DNA from: an uncultured Caldimonas sp. | GTDB taxonomy: Bacteria; Pseudomonadota; Gammaproteobacteria; Burkholderiales; Burkholderiaceae | NCBI RefSeq assembly: GCF_946480305.1 | Contig: NZ_CAMLJQ010000013.1 | Coordinates: forward strand, 38,820-102,819 | Length of the DNA: 64,000 nt | Reading direction: 5' to 3' | Shown here: positions 43,743-51,688 of the stretch, in pieces | How positions within the stretch are numbered: position 1 is the first letter of the stretch | How the letters are laid out: every line of letters begins with the position of its first letter | Notes under the pieces: generated by a model | Database searches by the model: none | What the model saw: only the letters and a program-made list of their open reading frames with translations | Told to the model about the DNA's origin: nothing | Position numbers and translations under genes: made by a program

Positions 43743-44710
43743 CGCAGCTGCGCGCGGGTGATGGTCTGCGTGAACTTCTGCAGCTCGCTGCGCAGAAAGG
43801 GCGCAAATTCGATGTCGTCCATCAACGCGACGCCACCGGATTCGAGCTGCCGGCGCAGCGCCGGGTCCTTCAGCACGGCCTGCAACTCCGCTTGCAGGCG
43901 CTGCGTCACCTGTGGCGCCAGCCGGGCGGGGCCGAGCAGGCCGAACCACACGCCGATATCCATGCCCTGCAGGCGCCTGTGCTCCGCGAGCGCGGGGATG
44001 CCCGGCGCGGCCGGTGTGCGGTGCGCCTGCGTCACGCCGATGGCCTGGAGCGATCCCTCGCGCACGTGCGGCAAGGCGCTGGACAGCACCATCACGGCAA
44101 AGTCCGCCGAGCCGCTTTTCACGTCCGGCAGCATCAGGCTCGCGCCGCGATACGGCACGTGCACCATCTGCACGCCAGCAAGCTGCTTGATCGTTTCTCC
44201 GGCCAGGTGCAGCGGCGTGCCGTGGCCCGCGGTGGCATATCGTGCCGAACCGCGCCGGCGGTGCGTGTAGGTCAGAAAGTCGTCGATCGAACGCACCGCG
44301 GTGCCGGGGCCGGTCACCAGCACCAGCGGCTGGCTGCCGACCAGCCCGATCGGCGTCAGGTCGCGCAGCGGGTCGAAGCGGCCCGGCTGTGAGAGCAGGT
44401 GGTTGATGCCGACCTCGGCCGGCGAGCCGAGCAGCAGCGTGTGCCCGTCGGGCTCGGCCAGCGCCACGGTGACCGCAGCGATCGAGCCGCTCGCCCCGGC
44501 GATGTTCACCACCTCGACCGGTTGCCCCAGCCGCTGCGACAACGCCGGCGCCACGGCGCGCGCGATCGTGTCCACACTGCCGCCCGCCGCGTAGCCGACC
44601 AGCAGGCGGACCGGCCTGGTGGGGTAGTCGCCGGGCGGTGCTGCATGCGCAGCGGTGATCAGCGCCAGTGCCAGCGTCGTGGCGAGCCACTTCATGCGTT
44701 GCAGGAACAT
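43736..44710 (-). CDS. Bug family tripartite tricarboxylate transporter receptor (second copy)
   Basis: A 324-residue periplasmic receptor with signal peptide (LATTLALALITAAHA) and the Bug blocks RPVRLLVGYAAGGSVDTIARA and NIAGASGSIAAVTVALAEPD. The overall pattern parallels the first copy at 41700-42671, suggesting duplication and divergence. The ATG at 44710 is chosen for its GGAGG site 6-10 bases upstream; the open frame extends further but crosses the operator boxes. Its stop overlaps the lysR stop. Two boxes of the same type as before the first copy lie 58-93 bases upstream. Confidence 0.9.
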   Translation of the reverse strand: MFLQRMKWLATTLALALITAAHAAPPGDYPTRPVRLLVGYAAGGSVDTIARAVAPALSQRLGQPVEVVNIAGASGSIAAVTVALAEPDGHTLLLGSPAEVGINHLLSQPGRFDPLRDLTPIGLVGSQPLVLVTGPGTAVRSIDDFLTYTHRRRGSARYATAGHGTPLHLAGETIKQLAGVQMVHVPYRGASLMLPDVKSGSADFAVMVLSSALPHVREGSLQAIGVTQAHRTPAAPGIPALAEHRRLQGMDIGVWFGLLGPARLAPQVTQRLQAELQAVLKDPALRRQLESGGVALMDDIEFAPFLRSELQKFTQTITRAQLRH

Positions 44711-44767
44711 CGCAGACCTCCGGTGCATGTGCTGTCCGGCAGTGTGCGCAGCCGGCGGGGGCGCGGC

Positions 44768-44803
44768 GTGTCTGTTGGGCACAGTGGCGTGCCGAGTCGG
44801 CAC
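44768..44803. promoter_or_regulatory. Paired LysR-type boxes before the second Bug gene
   Basis: GTGTCTGTTGGGCAC (44768-44782) and GTGCCGAGTCGGCAC (44789-44803) are centred 21 bases apart; the second is a perfect dyad GTGCCG-N3-CGGCAC. Position, spacing and sequence mirror the pair before the first Bug gene. Confidence 0.65.
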
Positions 44804-44844
44804 GGCGCGGCGATACGGGCACATCGGTTGCTGCCATCTCGGGC

Positions 44845-45774
44845 ATGAACCTCAAGCAAGCCTGGACGCTGGTCAAAGACTCCGCTTCCGCGTGGGTCGA
44901 AGACAAGGCCCCGAGCATGGGCGCCGCCCTGGCCTACTACACCGTGTTCTCGATGGCGCCGCTGCTGCTCATCGTGATCTCGGTGGCCGGACTGGTGTTC
45001 GGCGAGGAAGCGGCGCGCGGCGAGCTGCTGGGCGAGTTGCGCGGGCTGCTCGGCGACGACGGCGCGCATGCGGTGCAGGGCCTGCTCGAAAGCGTCAACA
45101 AGCCCGTGAAGAGCACGCTGGCTGCGGTCGGCAGCATCGGTGCGTTGCTGGTCGGGGCAACGACCGTGTTCGCCGAACTCGAGAACTCGCTCAACCACAT
45201 CTGGCGCGCACCGGCGACCACCAAGCCAGGCGGCATCTGGGGCTTCCTGCGGGCACGGGTGCTGTCGTTCGGGCTGATCCTCGGTTTCGGCTTCCTGCTG
45301 CTCGTCTCGCTGATCGCCAGCGCGATGCTCGCGGCCCTCGGGCGCTGGTGGGGGCCGATGCTCGGTGTGTGGGAGATGGTGGCGACCGCGCTCAATTTCC
45401 TGTTCAGCTTCGGCGTCATCACGGTGGCGTTCGCGATGATCTACAAGTTCATGCCGCGCGTGCGCATCGAATGGCGCGACGTCTGGGTCGGCGCGCTCGT
45501 CACCGCACTGCTGTTCACCGTCGGCAAGACGCTGATTGGGCTCTACATCGGCAAGAGCGGCGTGGCCTCGGGCTTCGGCGCAGCGGCGTCGCTGGTGGTG
45601 CTGCTGTTGTGGGTCTACTACTCCGCGCAGATCTTCCTGATGGGTGCGGAGTTCACGTCGACCTATGCGCACACGCTGGGTTCACTGAAGGGGCAGACGC
45701 GGGCGCCGGTGCCGCAAGGGTCGAAAAGCACGCCGGCAGCGCGCCGCAGCGGCAATCCTGCACATTCTGCGTAG
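44845..45774 (+). CDS. YihY/BrkB family inner-membrane protein
   Basis: A 309-residue membrane protein with six hydrophobic spans, beginning with APSMGAALAYYTVFSMAPLLL, the family signature. Later motifs include GATTVFAELENSLNHIW and VLLLWVYYSAQIFLMGAEFT. It was once thought to be RNase BN; the current view is a membrane protein of unknown function. ATG 44845 begins the conserved part. It is divergent from the second Bug gene. Confidence 0.92.
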   Translation: MNLKQAWTLVKDSASAWVEDKAPSMGAALAYYTVFSMAPLLLIVISVAGLVFGEEAARGELLGELRGLLGDDGAHAVQGLLESVNKPVKSTLAAVGSIGALLVGATTVFAELENSLNHIWRAPATTKPGGIWGFLRARVLSFGLILGFGFLLLVSLIASAMLAALGRWWGPMLGVWEMVATALNFLFSFGVITVAFAMIYKFMPRVRIEWRDVWVGALVTALLFTVGKTLIGLYIGKSGVASGFGAAASLVVLLLWVYYSAQIFLMGAEFTSTYAHTLGSLKGQTRAPVPQGSKSTPAARRSGNPAHSA

Positions 45775-45778
45775 GGCG

Positions 45779-45797
45779 TCGCGCGAAGATCGCGCGA
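45779..45797. terminator. Two copies of the self-complementary TCGCGCGA
   Basis: TCGCGCGA-AGA-TCGCGCGA lies 5 bases after the YihY stop. The copies can pair with each other to form a stem with a 3-base loop. No T run follows. Confidence 0.35.
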
Positions 45798-45967
45798 GGT
45801 TGGTGCGGCCTCTACGTTATCGGTTGCACCGTTGCCGGGGCGGTGAAGGCGCCATCCCTCGAACTGGGGTGTTCGATGGCTTTGCCCGCCGTCCAGAATG
45901 GCAGCCCGGCGCATCGCACGGCACTCGAGCATGCGCCGCTCGATCTCCCACCCACGCAGTTCATTCC

Positions 45968-47230
45968 ATGCATATCTCTCGACGATTTCCGGCGGCGCGT
46001 TTTGCTGTCGTCACGGTCCTGGCCCTTCAACTCACCGCTTGCGGAGGCGGTGGGGGCAGTAGTTCAGATGAGGACTCCTCGGAGACCGTCTATCAGCAGG
46101 ACTGGGCTTTCCCCGCACAAGCGACGCTGGCTCCCGAGCGTGCACAGGCGGTGGTTGACCGGCTCAACGAAGTACGCACTTCGGTCGGGCTCGACCCGCT
46201 CGTGCGCTCGCAGAGTTACGACAGTCTCGCGACGGCGAACGTGCAGGCCTACACCGCTGGTGATGGCTCGCAACGTTCGCTGCCGATGCTGCACCAGCTC
46301 AACGCGGACGACGGCACCGACGACCGCGGCATGACGCATTTGCAGAGCTATTCGGTTTATGCGGCAGCCTGGAGCGGCAATGGCTACGGCCATGGGTGGC
46401 ATGCGGTTGACCGGATGCTTCACGAACCGAGCCTGCGGCTGGCGCTGTTGCGATCTGACGTGCTCGCAGTGGGCGCTGAGGTGGGTGGGCACCGCACGGC
46501 AGGCGCGTATTGGCGCTCCTATGGCTTCGCGTTGCTCGAGATGCTGGTGCACGCCCCCAATCCCCAGGGCCGAGGGTATGTCTATCCCTTCAACGGTCAG
46601 CAGAACGTGCCACCCGCCGGCATCGTGTTCGACAGCGGCGGCTATCAGGGATACGAGTTCGCGAGCAACGGAGGCTTCGGCTACCCGATCAGCGTGCATG
46701 CGGATCGCTCCGAGGCGCTGCTTGCCACGTCGTTCACGTTGACCACGGTCACCGGTCCGTCCGCCGGGCAGGTCGTGCCCGGCACCTGGGCCGACAGCGC
46801 GCATCCACGCACTGGCGTCGCGATGCCCGGCCACGCCGCGGTGCTGTATCCGAGCCGGTTGAGTCCTGAGGTGACGTACGAAGTGCGCTTCGAAGGCACG
46901 CTGGACGGCAACCCGCTTTCGATCACATCGCAGTTCACCACCGCCGGCACGCAAGTCGCAGCGCAAAGCATTGATCGCACGAGCCTGCGCGATGGTGATG
47001 TCGCCACGTTGACGGGGTCTTGGAACCCGGAAACGGAGGCGTGGCAAGGCCCCACCGTGTCGCGCCATCCAATACCCGGGTATGCCGACACCAGCGAACC
47101 GCCCTTGCCGCTCGACATTGACTGGGTCAACCCGACCACCGCGCGGTTGACGCCGTCAGGGGCGTGCATTCGCAATTGCCCGGTCGGTCTGAGCTTCCCG
47201 GCCGGCTACATCGATTTCGAGGTCAACTGA
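45968..47230 (+). CDS. CAP/SCP-superfamily lipoprotein
   Basis: A 420-residue lipoprotein: hydrophobic signal with lipobox LTAC (Cys 25) and a Gly/Ser-rich linker (GGGGGSSSDED). Residues about 60-190 form a CAP (SCP-like) domain: RAQAVVDRLNEVRTSVGLDP, SLATANVQAYTAGD, HGWHAVDRMLHEP. The remaining half holds beta-rich domains with FEGTLDGNPLSI-type strands. CAP proteins bind lipids or act as proteases in some cases. The ATG at 45968 begins the signal peptide; the frame extends upstream without coding features. Confidence 0.85.
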   Translation: MHISRRFPAARFAVVTVLALQLTACGGGGGSSSDEDSSETVYQQDWAFPAQATLAPERAQAVVDRLNEVRTSVGLDPLVRSQSYDSLATANVQAYTAGDGSQRSLPMLHQLNADDGTDDRGMTHLQSYSVYAAAWSGNGYGHGWHAVDRMLHEPSLRLALLRSDVLAVGAEVGGHRTAGAYWRSYGFALLEMLVHAPNPQGRGYVYPFNGQQNVPPAGIVFDSGGYQGYEFASNGGFGYPISVHADRSEALLATSFTLTTVTGPSAGQVVPGTWADSAHPRTGVAMPGHAAVLYPSRLSPEVTYEVRFEGTLDGNPLSITSQFTTAGTQVAAQSIDRTSLRDGDVATLTGSWNPETEAWQGPTVSRHPIPGYADTSEPPLPLDIDWVNPTTARLTPSGACIRNCPVGLSFPAGYIDFEVN

Positions 47231-47242
47231 CGGTGACCGCAC

Positions 47243-47260
47243 GCCGCCAGGAAAGGCGGC
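47243..47260 (+). terminator. GCCGCC-AGGAAA-GGCGGC hairpin
   Basis: A 6-base perfect stem, 13 bases after the CAP lipoprotein stop and followed by TT. Likely a weak terminator between this gene and the M48 gene. Confidence 0.45.
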
Positions 47261-47341
47261 TTGCTGCCCCGCATCCAAGGGGGGTCACAGGGCGGCGCCG
47301 ATCCTAGAATTCCTCACTTCAACAACAAAGGGAGGATCACC

Positions 47342-48097
47342 ATGGATCGTCGCCGCACCCTCATCGCCATTCCCGGCTTCGTGCTCGCTTCTACCGTCGC
47401 GCCCAGTGCGCTGGCCTTCAAACTCGACGGCATGCTCGGCGCTGCCAAGGACGCCGCCAAGGCCGCCACGCTGACCGACGAGGAAGTGGCCGCCTATGCC
47501 GCGCAGATGGCGCAGCACGCCGATGCCGAATCGAACGTGGCGCCCGCCAACGACAAGTACGCCAAGCGACTCGCAGGACTGACGCAAGGCCTCGGCGACG
47601 AGAAGGGCCTGAAGCTCAACTTCAAGGTCTACCTGACCGAAGAGATCAACGCCTTCGCGATGGCCGACGGCAGCATCCGCATGTACAGCGGCCTGATGGA
47701 AGCGATGACCGACGATGAAGTGCGCTACGTCATCGGCCACGAGATCGGCCACGTGAAGGCCGGCCACTCGCGCAAGCGCATGCAAACCGCGCTCGCCACC
47801 AGCGCGACGCAAAAGGCAGCAGCCTCCTCCGGCGGCACGGTCGGCGCGCTGGCGGAGTCGGAACTGGGTGAACTGATGACCCAGGTCATCCGCGCGCAGC
47901 ACTCGCAAGGCAACGAGAAGGAAGCCGACGACTACGCGTTCGACTTCATGACGCGCCGCAAGTACGACCGCATGGCCGCTGTCACCGCACTCGAGAAGCT
48001 CGACAAGATGTTCGGCGGTGGCCGCAAGACCGACTGGCTGTCGACCCACCCGGCGCCGAAGGAGCGCGCGGAGCGCATGCGCGCCCGCCTCGGCTGA
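47342..48097 (+). CDS. M48-family metalloprotease, exported
   Basis: A 251-residue protease. Signal peptide at 1-26 ending in ALAF, starting with MDRRRTLIAIPGF. The zinc site is HEIGH (His 133, Glu 134, His 137) and the third ligand Glu is near 195 in NEKEADDYAFDF. It matches periplasmic BepA/LoiP-type proteases that degrade misfolded outer-membrane proteins. Both zinc motifs are intact. GGGAGG precedes the ATG. A strong terminator follows. Confidence 0.92.
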   Translation: MDRRRTLIAIPGFVLASTVAPSALAFKLDGMLGAAKDAAKAATLTDEEVAAYAAQMAQHADAESNVAPANDKYAKRLAGLTQGLGDEKGLKLNFKVYLTEEINAFAMADGSIRMYSGLMEAMTDDEVRYVIGHEIGHVKAGHSRKRMQTALATSATQKAAASSGGTVGALAESELGELMTQVIRAQHSQGNEKEADDYAFDFMTRRKYDRMAAVTALEKLDKMFGGGRKTDWLSTHPAPKERAERMRARLG

Positions 48098-48116
48098 GCC
48101 TTCTTCTTCCGGCTGC

Positions 48117-48154
48117 AAGGCCCGCGATGCCTGTTCAGGCGCGCGGGCCTTTTT
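48117..48154 (+). terminator. Intrinsic terminator after the M48 gene
   Basis: AAGGCCCGCG pairs with CGCGGGCCTT, with a second nested GCCTG-TT-CAGGC stem in the loop, followed by a run of T. It is a textbook Rho-independent terminator 20 bases after the stop. Confidence 0.85.
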
Positions 48155-48215
48155 GTTGGCTCGCGCACCGTCTCCCCCTTGACGCGGCGAAAAGTGTGCG
48201 AATAAAGTATTAACG

Positions 48216-48227
48216 AATTAGCTAATT
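48216..48227. promoter_or_regulatory. AATTAGCTAATT palindrome before arsR-type gene
   Basis: A 12-base perfect palindrome in an AT-rich patch, 11 bases before the ATG of the ArsR-family gene. ArsR-type repressors usually bind such short AT dyads in their own promoters, so this is a good candidate operator. Confidence 0.6.
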
Positions 48228-48238
48228 GTTTGGTTGCA

Positions 48239-48553
48239 ATGGACAAGGTTTTCGAAGCCCTCGCCTCCCGGCCTCGGCGGCAGATCCTTGCGTATCTCTC
48301 GTCGGCGCAGCTCACCACGTCGGAGCTGGCCGAGCGTTTCTCGATGAGCGCGCCGGCCATTTCGCGCCACCTGTCGGTGCTTGAGAACGCGGGCCTGGTG
48401 ACCAGCGAGCGCAAGGGGCAGTACGTGCTGTACAGCCTGAACCGCGAAAACCTCGTCAACACGCTGACCGGCTTTGCCTTCGAGCTGTGCCCGGTCGGCC
48501 GCCCGCTCAAGCGCGAGTCGAAGGCGATCGCGAGGCAGAAGAAGCCGGCCTGA
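48239..48553 (+). CDS. ArsR-family winged-helix regulator (metal-independent type)
   Basis: A 104-residue protein. The helix-turn-helix is TSELAERFSMSAPAISRHLSVLE, followed by the wing VTSERKGQYVLYSLN. No CxC or other clear metal-binding motif in alpha-3 is present, so it is more like the SdpR/PadR-like ArsR subgroup than an arsenic sensor. It starts at ATG 48239 just after a perfect palindrome and is followed 48 bases later by the desaturase gene, the probable target. Confidence 0.88.
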   Translation: MDKVFEALASRPRRQILAYLSSAQLTTSELAERFSMSAPAISRHLSVLENAGLVTSERKGQYVLYSLNRENLVNTLTGFAFELCPVGRPLKRESKAIARQKKPA

Positions 48554-48601
48554 CGCCGCACATACCGGATCTCAACGACCCCGACGAGGGAGGGAACGAA
48601 G

Positions 48602-49591
48602 ATGAGCCAACCGCACAGCCTGGCCGCACACCGCGTGCAGGCCGACGACCTGGACAGCGTGCGCACCGGCGAGGTGCGCTACGCGCCGATCAAGTCGATG
48701 TGGTTCCTCGGCATGGCGGGCACCACCTTGGTGGCCGGGCCGATGACCTTCAGCTGGAGCGCCTTGGCGCTCTTTGTTTTTTCTACGGGCCTCGTGTTGC
48801 TGCTCGGCCATTCATTGGGCAGCCACCGCAAGCTGATCCACGACAGCTTCCAGTGCCCGCGCTGGCTGGAGCGGCTGCTCGTCTACTGTGGCGTGCAGGT
48901 CGGGCTGGCCGGGCCGATCGGCCTGCTGCGGCAGCACGAGCTGCGCGACTACGCGCAGCGCCTGCCCGATTGCCACGACTATCTGCGCCACGGCCGCTCC
49001 TTCTGGCAGGACGCGTGGTGGCAGCTGAACTGCGACCTGCACCTTGCGAACCCGCCGGCCATCCGCATCGAACCCCGCATCGCCGAGGACCGCTATTACC
49101 GCTTCCTCGAGCGCACCTGGATGGCACAGCAACTGCCGTGGGCGCTGCTGTTCTACCTGTGGGGCGGCTGGGGCTTCGTGGTGTGGGGCGTGTGCGCGCG
49201 GGTCACGGCCGGCGTGTTCGGCCATTGGCTGATCGGCTACTTCGCGCACAACCACGGGCAGATGCACCACGAGGTGCGCGGCGCCGCGGTGCAGGGCCGC
49301 AACATCCGCTTCACGTCGCTGTTGACGATGGGCGAGTCGTGGCACAACAACCACCATGCGTTCCCCGGCTCGGCCCGGTTGGGGCTGTACGACGGCGAAT
49401 GGGATCCGGGCTGGTGGACGTTGCAAGGCCTGCGCCGGCTGGGTCTGGTGTGGGCGCTGCGCCTGCCCGAGCATCTCGCCCCCCGCGAAGAACTGGTCGC
49501 ACTGCCGGTCCACCCGAAGGCGCGGCGCTGGTGGTGCCCGTGCTCAGCAGTTCGCCTTCAACGTGACCTGCGGCGGCACGCCGGCGCCTAG
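48602..49591 (+). CDS. Membrane fatty acid desaturase-like protein
   Basis: A 329-residue membrane di-iron enzyme-like protein. Histidine boxes visible are HSLGSH (near 77-82) and HNHGQMHH plus HNNHHAFPG near the C-terminus. The middle box of acyl-CoA Delta-9 desaturases (HRxHH) is replaced by QHELRDYAQRLPDCH, so it is a variant subfamily. It may introduce a double bond into acyl chains for membrane-fluidity control, consistent with the upstream ArsR-like gene. The last 48 bases overlap the end of a convergent lipoprotein gene. Confidence 0.85.
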   Translation: MSQPHSLAAHRVQADDLDSVRTGEVRYAPIKSMWFLGMAGTTLVAGPMTFSWSALALFVFSTGLVLLLGHSLGSHRKLIHDSFQCPRWLERLLVYCGVQVGLAGPIGLLRQHELRDYAQRLPDCHDYLRHGRSFWQDAWWQLNCDLHLANPPAIRIEPRIAEDRYYRFLERTWMAQQLPWALLFYLWGGWGFVVWGVCARVTAGVFGHWLIGYFAHNHGQMHHEVRGAAVQGRNIRFTSLLTMGESWHNNHHAFPGSARLGLYDGEWDPGWWTLQGLRRLGLVWALRLPEHLAPREELVALPVHPKARRWWCPCSAVRLQRDLRRHAGA

Positions 49592-49978
49592 CGCCAGGCA
49601 ATCGGTGCGGTAGAACGGCTGCCTGCCGACGCTCGACAGGTCGGCCGTGCCGCGTGGCACGGCGACCACCGCGGCGGGAACCTGGCCGCTCCACAGCACC
49701 AGCATCGTCACGTCGTCGCGGCCGCCGATGCCGATGGCCGCAACGCGTGCGTCATGCTTCAGCTTCTCCGGCAGCGCGTTGTCGAGGGTGTAGGGGCCGA
49801 ACACCTCGGCACGCTGCCACGTCACGGCATCCAGTTCCCGCAGGGCCACGAGCCGATCGGGCCGCGCCAACGCCGCCTGCACCGCGTGCGTCAACTGCTC
49901 GGCCACGCGCTCGTCGGGTGTGGGCTCGCAGGCCGCGAGCGCCATCACGGCAACCAGCGACGCCGCGATGCGTCTCAC
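49544..49978 (-). CDS. Small lipoprotein, unknown function
   Basis: A 144-residue lipoprotein; the signal peptide from a GTG at 49978 has lipobox LAAC (Cys near 16-17). The mature part has VTWQRAEVFGPYTLDNALPE and a C-terminal VPRGTADLSSVGRQPFYR. No family could be named. The GTG overlaps the stop of the DUF6973 gene (GTGA), so the two are translationally coupled. The 3' end overlaps the end of the convergent desaturase gene by 48 bases. Confidence 0.7.
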   Translation of the reverse strand: MRRIAASLVAVMALAACEPTPDERVAEQLTHAVQAALARPDRLVALRELDAVTWQRAEVFGPYTLDNALPEKLKHDARVAAIGIGGRDDVTMLVLWSGQVPAAVVAVPRGTADLSSVGRQPFYRTDCLALGAGVPPQVTLKANC

Positions 49979-50397
49979 GGCCGGATCACCTTCAGGCGGC
50001 CGGATTGCAGCGCGTCGAAGCACAGATTGGCGAGCACGGCGTCGGACACGCTCGGGTTGGCGGCGCCGATCTCGGAGCCCACGCTGTTGTTGTGCAGGTC
50101 CATGTCACGTTCCTTCGCCGGGTTGTTCGGGAAGTTTTCGTGCGCGGTGCTGAAGGCGATGGCGTTGCTCTTGCCCAGGTCACGCGCCAGCAGCGCGTTC
50201 CAGTAGCAGTGCCGGAAGGCGTCGCCCGCGCCGTTGTGCAGGCTGCCCTTGCCGAAGCGGCGGGCGGCTTCTTCGAGCGCGAGCTTGGAATTGCGCTCGA
50301 TCGCGAAGGCGTCCCAGGGGTTGGCGAACAGGTAGTCCTTCTCGCCTTCGGTCAGCCGGTTCCACCCGGCCATCTTGGAATCGAACCAGCCACTCAT
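49975..50397 (-). CDS. DUF6973-type protein
   Basis: A 140-residue soluble protein with HNGAGDAFRHCYWNALLARD, then FSTAHENFP and MDLHNNSVGSEIG. The His/Asp/Arg-rich pattern and the repeated HN motif fit DUF6973, found as toxin-like or lysozyme-like domains in secreted proteins (recalled). The start is ATG 50397. The next gene is a coupled lipoprotein. The pair may act in the envelope, but the present protein has no signal peptide. Confidence 0.7.
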   Translation of the reverse strand: MSGWFDSKMAGWNRLTEGEKDYLFANPWDAFAIERNSKLALEEAARRFGKGSLHNGAGDAFRHCYWNALLARDLGKSNAIAFSTAHENFPNNPAKERDMDLHNNSVGSEIGAANPSVSDAVLANLCFDALQSGRLKVIRP

Positions 50398-50518
50398 GAG
50401 ACCCTCACCGCCTTGTCGGCACCGCTGTTGTTGACAGCGGCGAACCTTACCGGCGAGGGCGCGGCTTGGAAATGTTCAGGCTAGGGAGGGGCGTCCCCCG
50501 TTGAGGGGACAGGCCCCG

Positions 50519-50659
50519 TCACTTCTTTTTCTTGCCCCGCTCGGGAACGACCGTGGTGATGGCCCCGCTCGGTGCGTCGCCCGAGATGGGCTTCGGCGGA
50601 GCCGCGTCCTTCTTGGGCTTCTTGGCCTCTTTGTTGCTGCGTTGCTGACCCTTGGCCAT
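50519..50659 (-). CDS. 46-residue lysine-rich protein
   Basis: A short basic protein, MAKGQQRSNKEAKKPKKDAA at the start and ending in GKKKK. An AGGAG ribosome site precedes the ATG. Similar short Lys-rich proteins beginning MAKGQxRSNKExKKPK are common in Beta- and Gammaproteobacteria, so it is a real gene. Function is unknown; nucleic-acid or polyanion binding is plausible. Confidence 0.75.
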   Translation of the reverse strand: MAKGQQRSNKEAKKPKKDAAPPKPISGDAPSGAITTVVPERGKKKK

Positions 50660-50895
50660 CGTGCGCTCCTGTGTGTCCTGTTGGTCTGGAAAGCCAGGAT
50701 CGTCGGGCGCGTTGCAGCAGATGTCAATTCCGGGTGCTGGCGATGCAACCGTTCGCCGGCTTTACGCCAACGTAACGAGCTGGGGCCCCCGCGGCGCGGC
50801 GACTCGGGTACACCCTGGGTTGCCGCCTCGCCCGCGTGCGCTCACGAGGCATGGCGGCCCGGTAAACTTCGACCCTTTGAGTGATTGCCCGCCCA

Positions 50896-51657
50896 ATGGC
50901 CGCTGCCTCCCCGGGAACCGCCCCCGCCATCTTCGACCTGAAGAGCGCCACGCTGCCGCTGGTGGCGGTGGTTCTGAAGACCACCGACCTCGCCGCGCTG
51001 GCCGCCGAGCTGTCGGCCCGCCTCGACGACACCCCCGACTTCTTCAACCAGGATCCGGTCGTGGTCGACCTGTCGCCGGTGCGCGAGAGCGACGCCGCGA
51101 TCGACTTCGCCGCACTGGTGGAGCTGCTGCGCAAGTACCGCATGGTGCCGGTGGCGGCCAAGGGCGGCAGCCCCGGGCAGATGGAAGCCGCCCAGGCCGC
51201 CGGCCTGACCGAGGCGGCCGGCGCCGCCGCTCCCGCCACGCCGGTGGTGATGGAGCCGCCCGCGCCGCCGGTGCTGTCGGAGGTGATCCGCGAGGTGCCG
51301 GTGCCCGTGCCGGCCGCGCCGGTGGCTGCGCTGATCGTCGACCGGCCGCTGCGCTCGGGCCAGCAGGTGTATGCCCGCGGCAGCGACCTCGTGGTGATGG
51401 CCGCGGTGAACTTCGGCGCCGAAGTCATCGCCGACGGCAACATCCACGTCTATGCACCGCTGCGCGGCCGGGCCATTGCCGGTGCGCGTGGCAACACCGA
51501 GGCGCGCATCTTCACGATGTGCCTCGAACCCGAACTGATCTCCATCGCGGGCATCTACCGCACCACCGAGACCGCCATTCCTGCCGAGGTGCTCGGCAAG
51601 CCGGCGCAGATCAAGCTGGTGGGCGAGAAGCTCGTGATGGAACCCCTCAAACCCTGA
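50896..51657 (+). CDS. minC: Septum site-determining protein MinC
   Basis: A 253-residue division inhibitor. The N-terminal FtsZ-binding domain has FDLKSATLPLVAVVLKTTD, a long Ala/Pro-rich linker follows, and the C-terminal beta-helix domain has ADGNIHVYAPLRGRAIAG and RIFTMCLEPELISIAGIYR, the MinD-binding side. It inhibits Z-ring formation at the poles. Start at ATG 50896; a GTG at 50881 is in frame. It heads the minCDE operon, with minD 31 bases downstream. Confidence 0.95.
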   Translation: MAAASPGTAPAIFDLKSATLPLVAVVLKTTDLAALAAELSARLDDTPDFFNQDPVVVDLSPVRESDAAIDFAALVELLRKYRMVPVAAKGGSPGQMEAAQAAGLTEAAGAAAPATPVVMEPPAPPVLSEVIREVPVPVPAAPVAALIVDRPLRSGQQVYARGSDLVVMAAVNFGAEVIADGNIHVYAPLRGRAIAGARGNTEARIFTMCLEPELISIAGIYRTTETAIPAEVLGKPAQIKLVGEKLVMEPLKP

Positions 51658-51688
51658 TTCACTGTTTTCATTCAAGGATCTGCAAGAG

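Noticed and set aside
50350..50390. A tRNA T-arm-like string (GGAATCGAACC)
   Set aside because: It lies inside the DUF6973 coding region and no acceptor or anticodon arms surround it.
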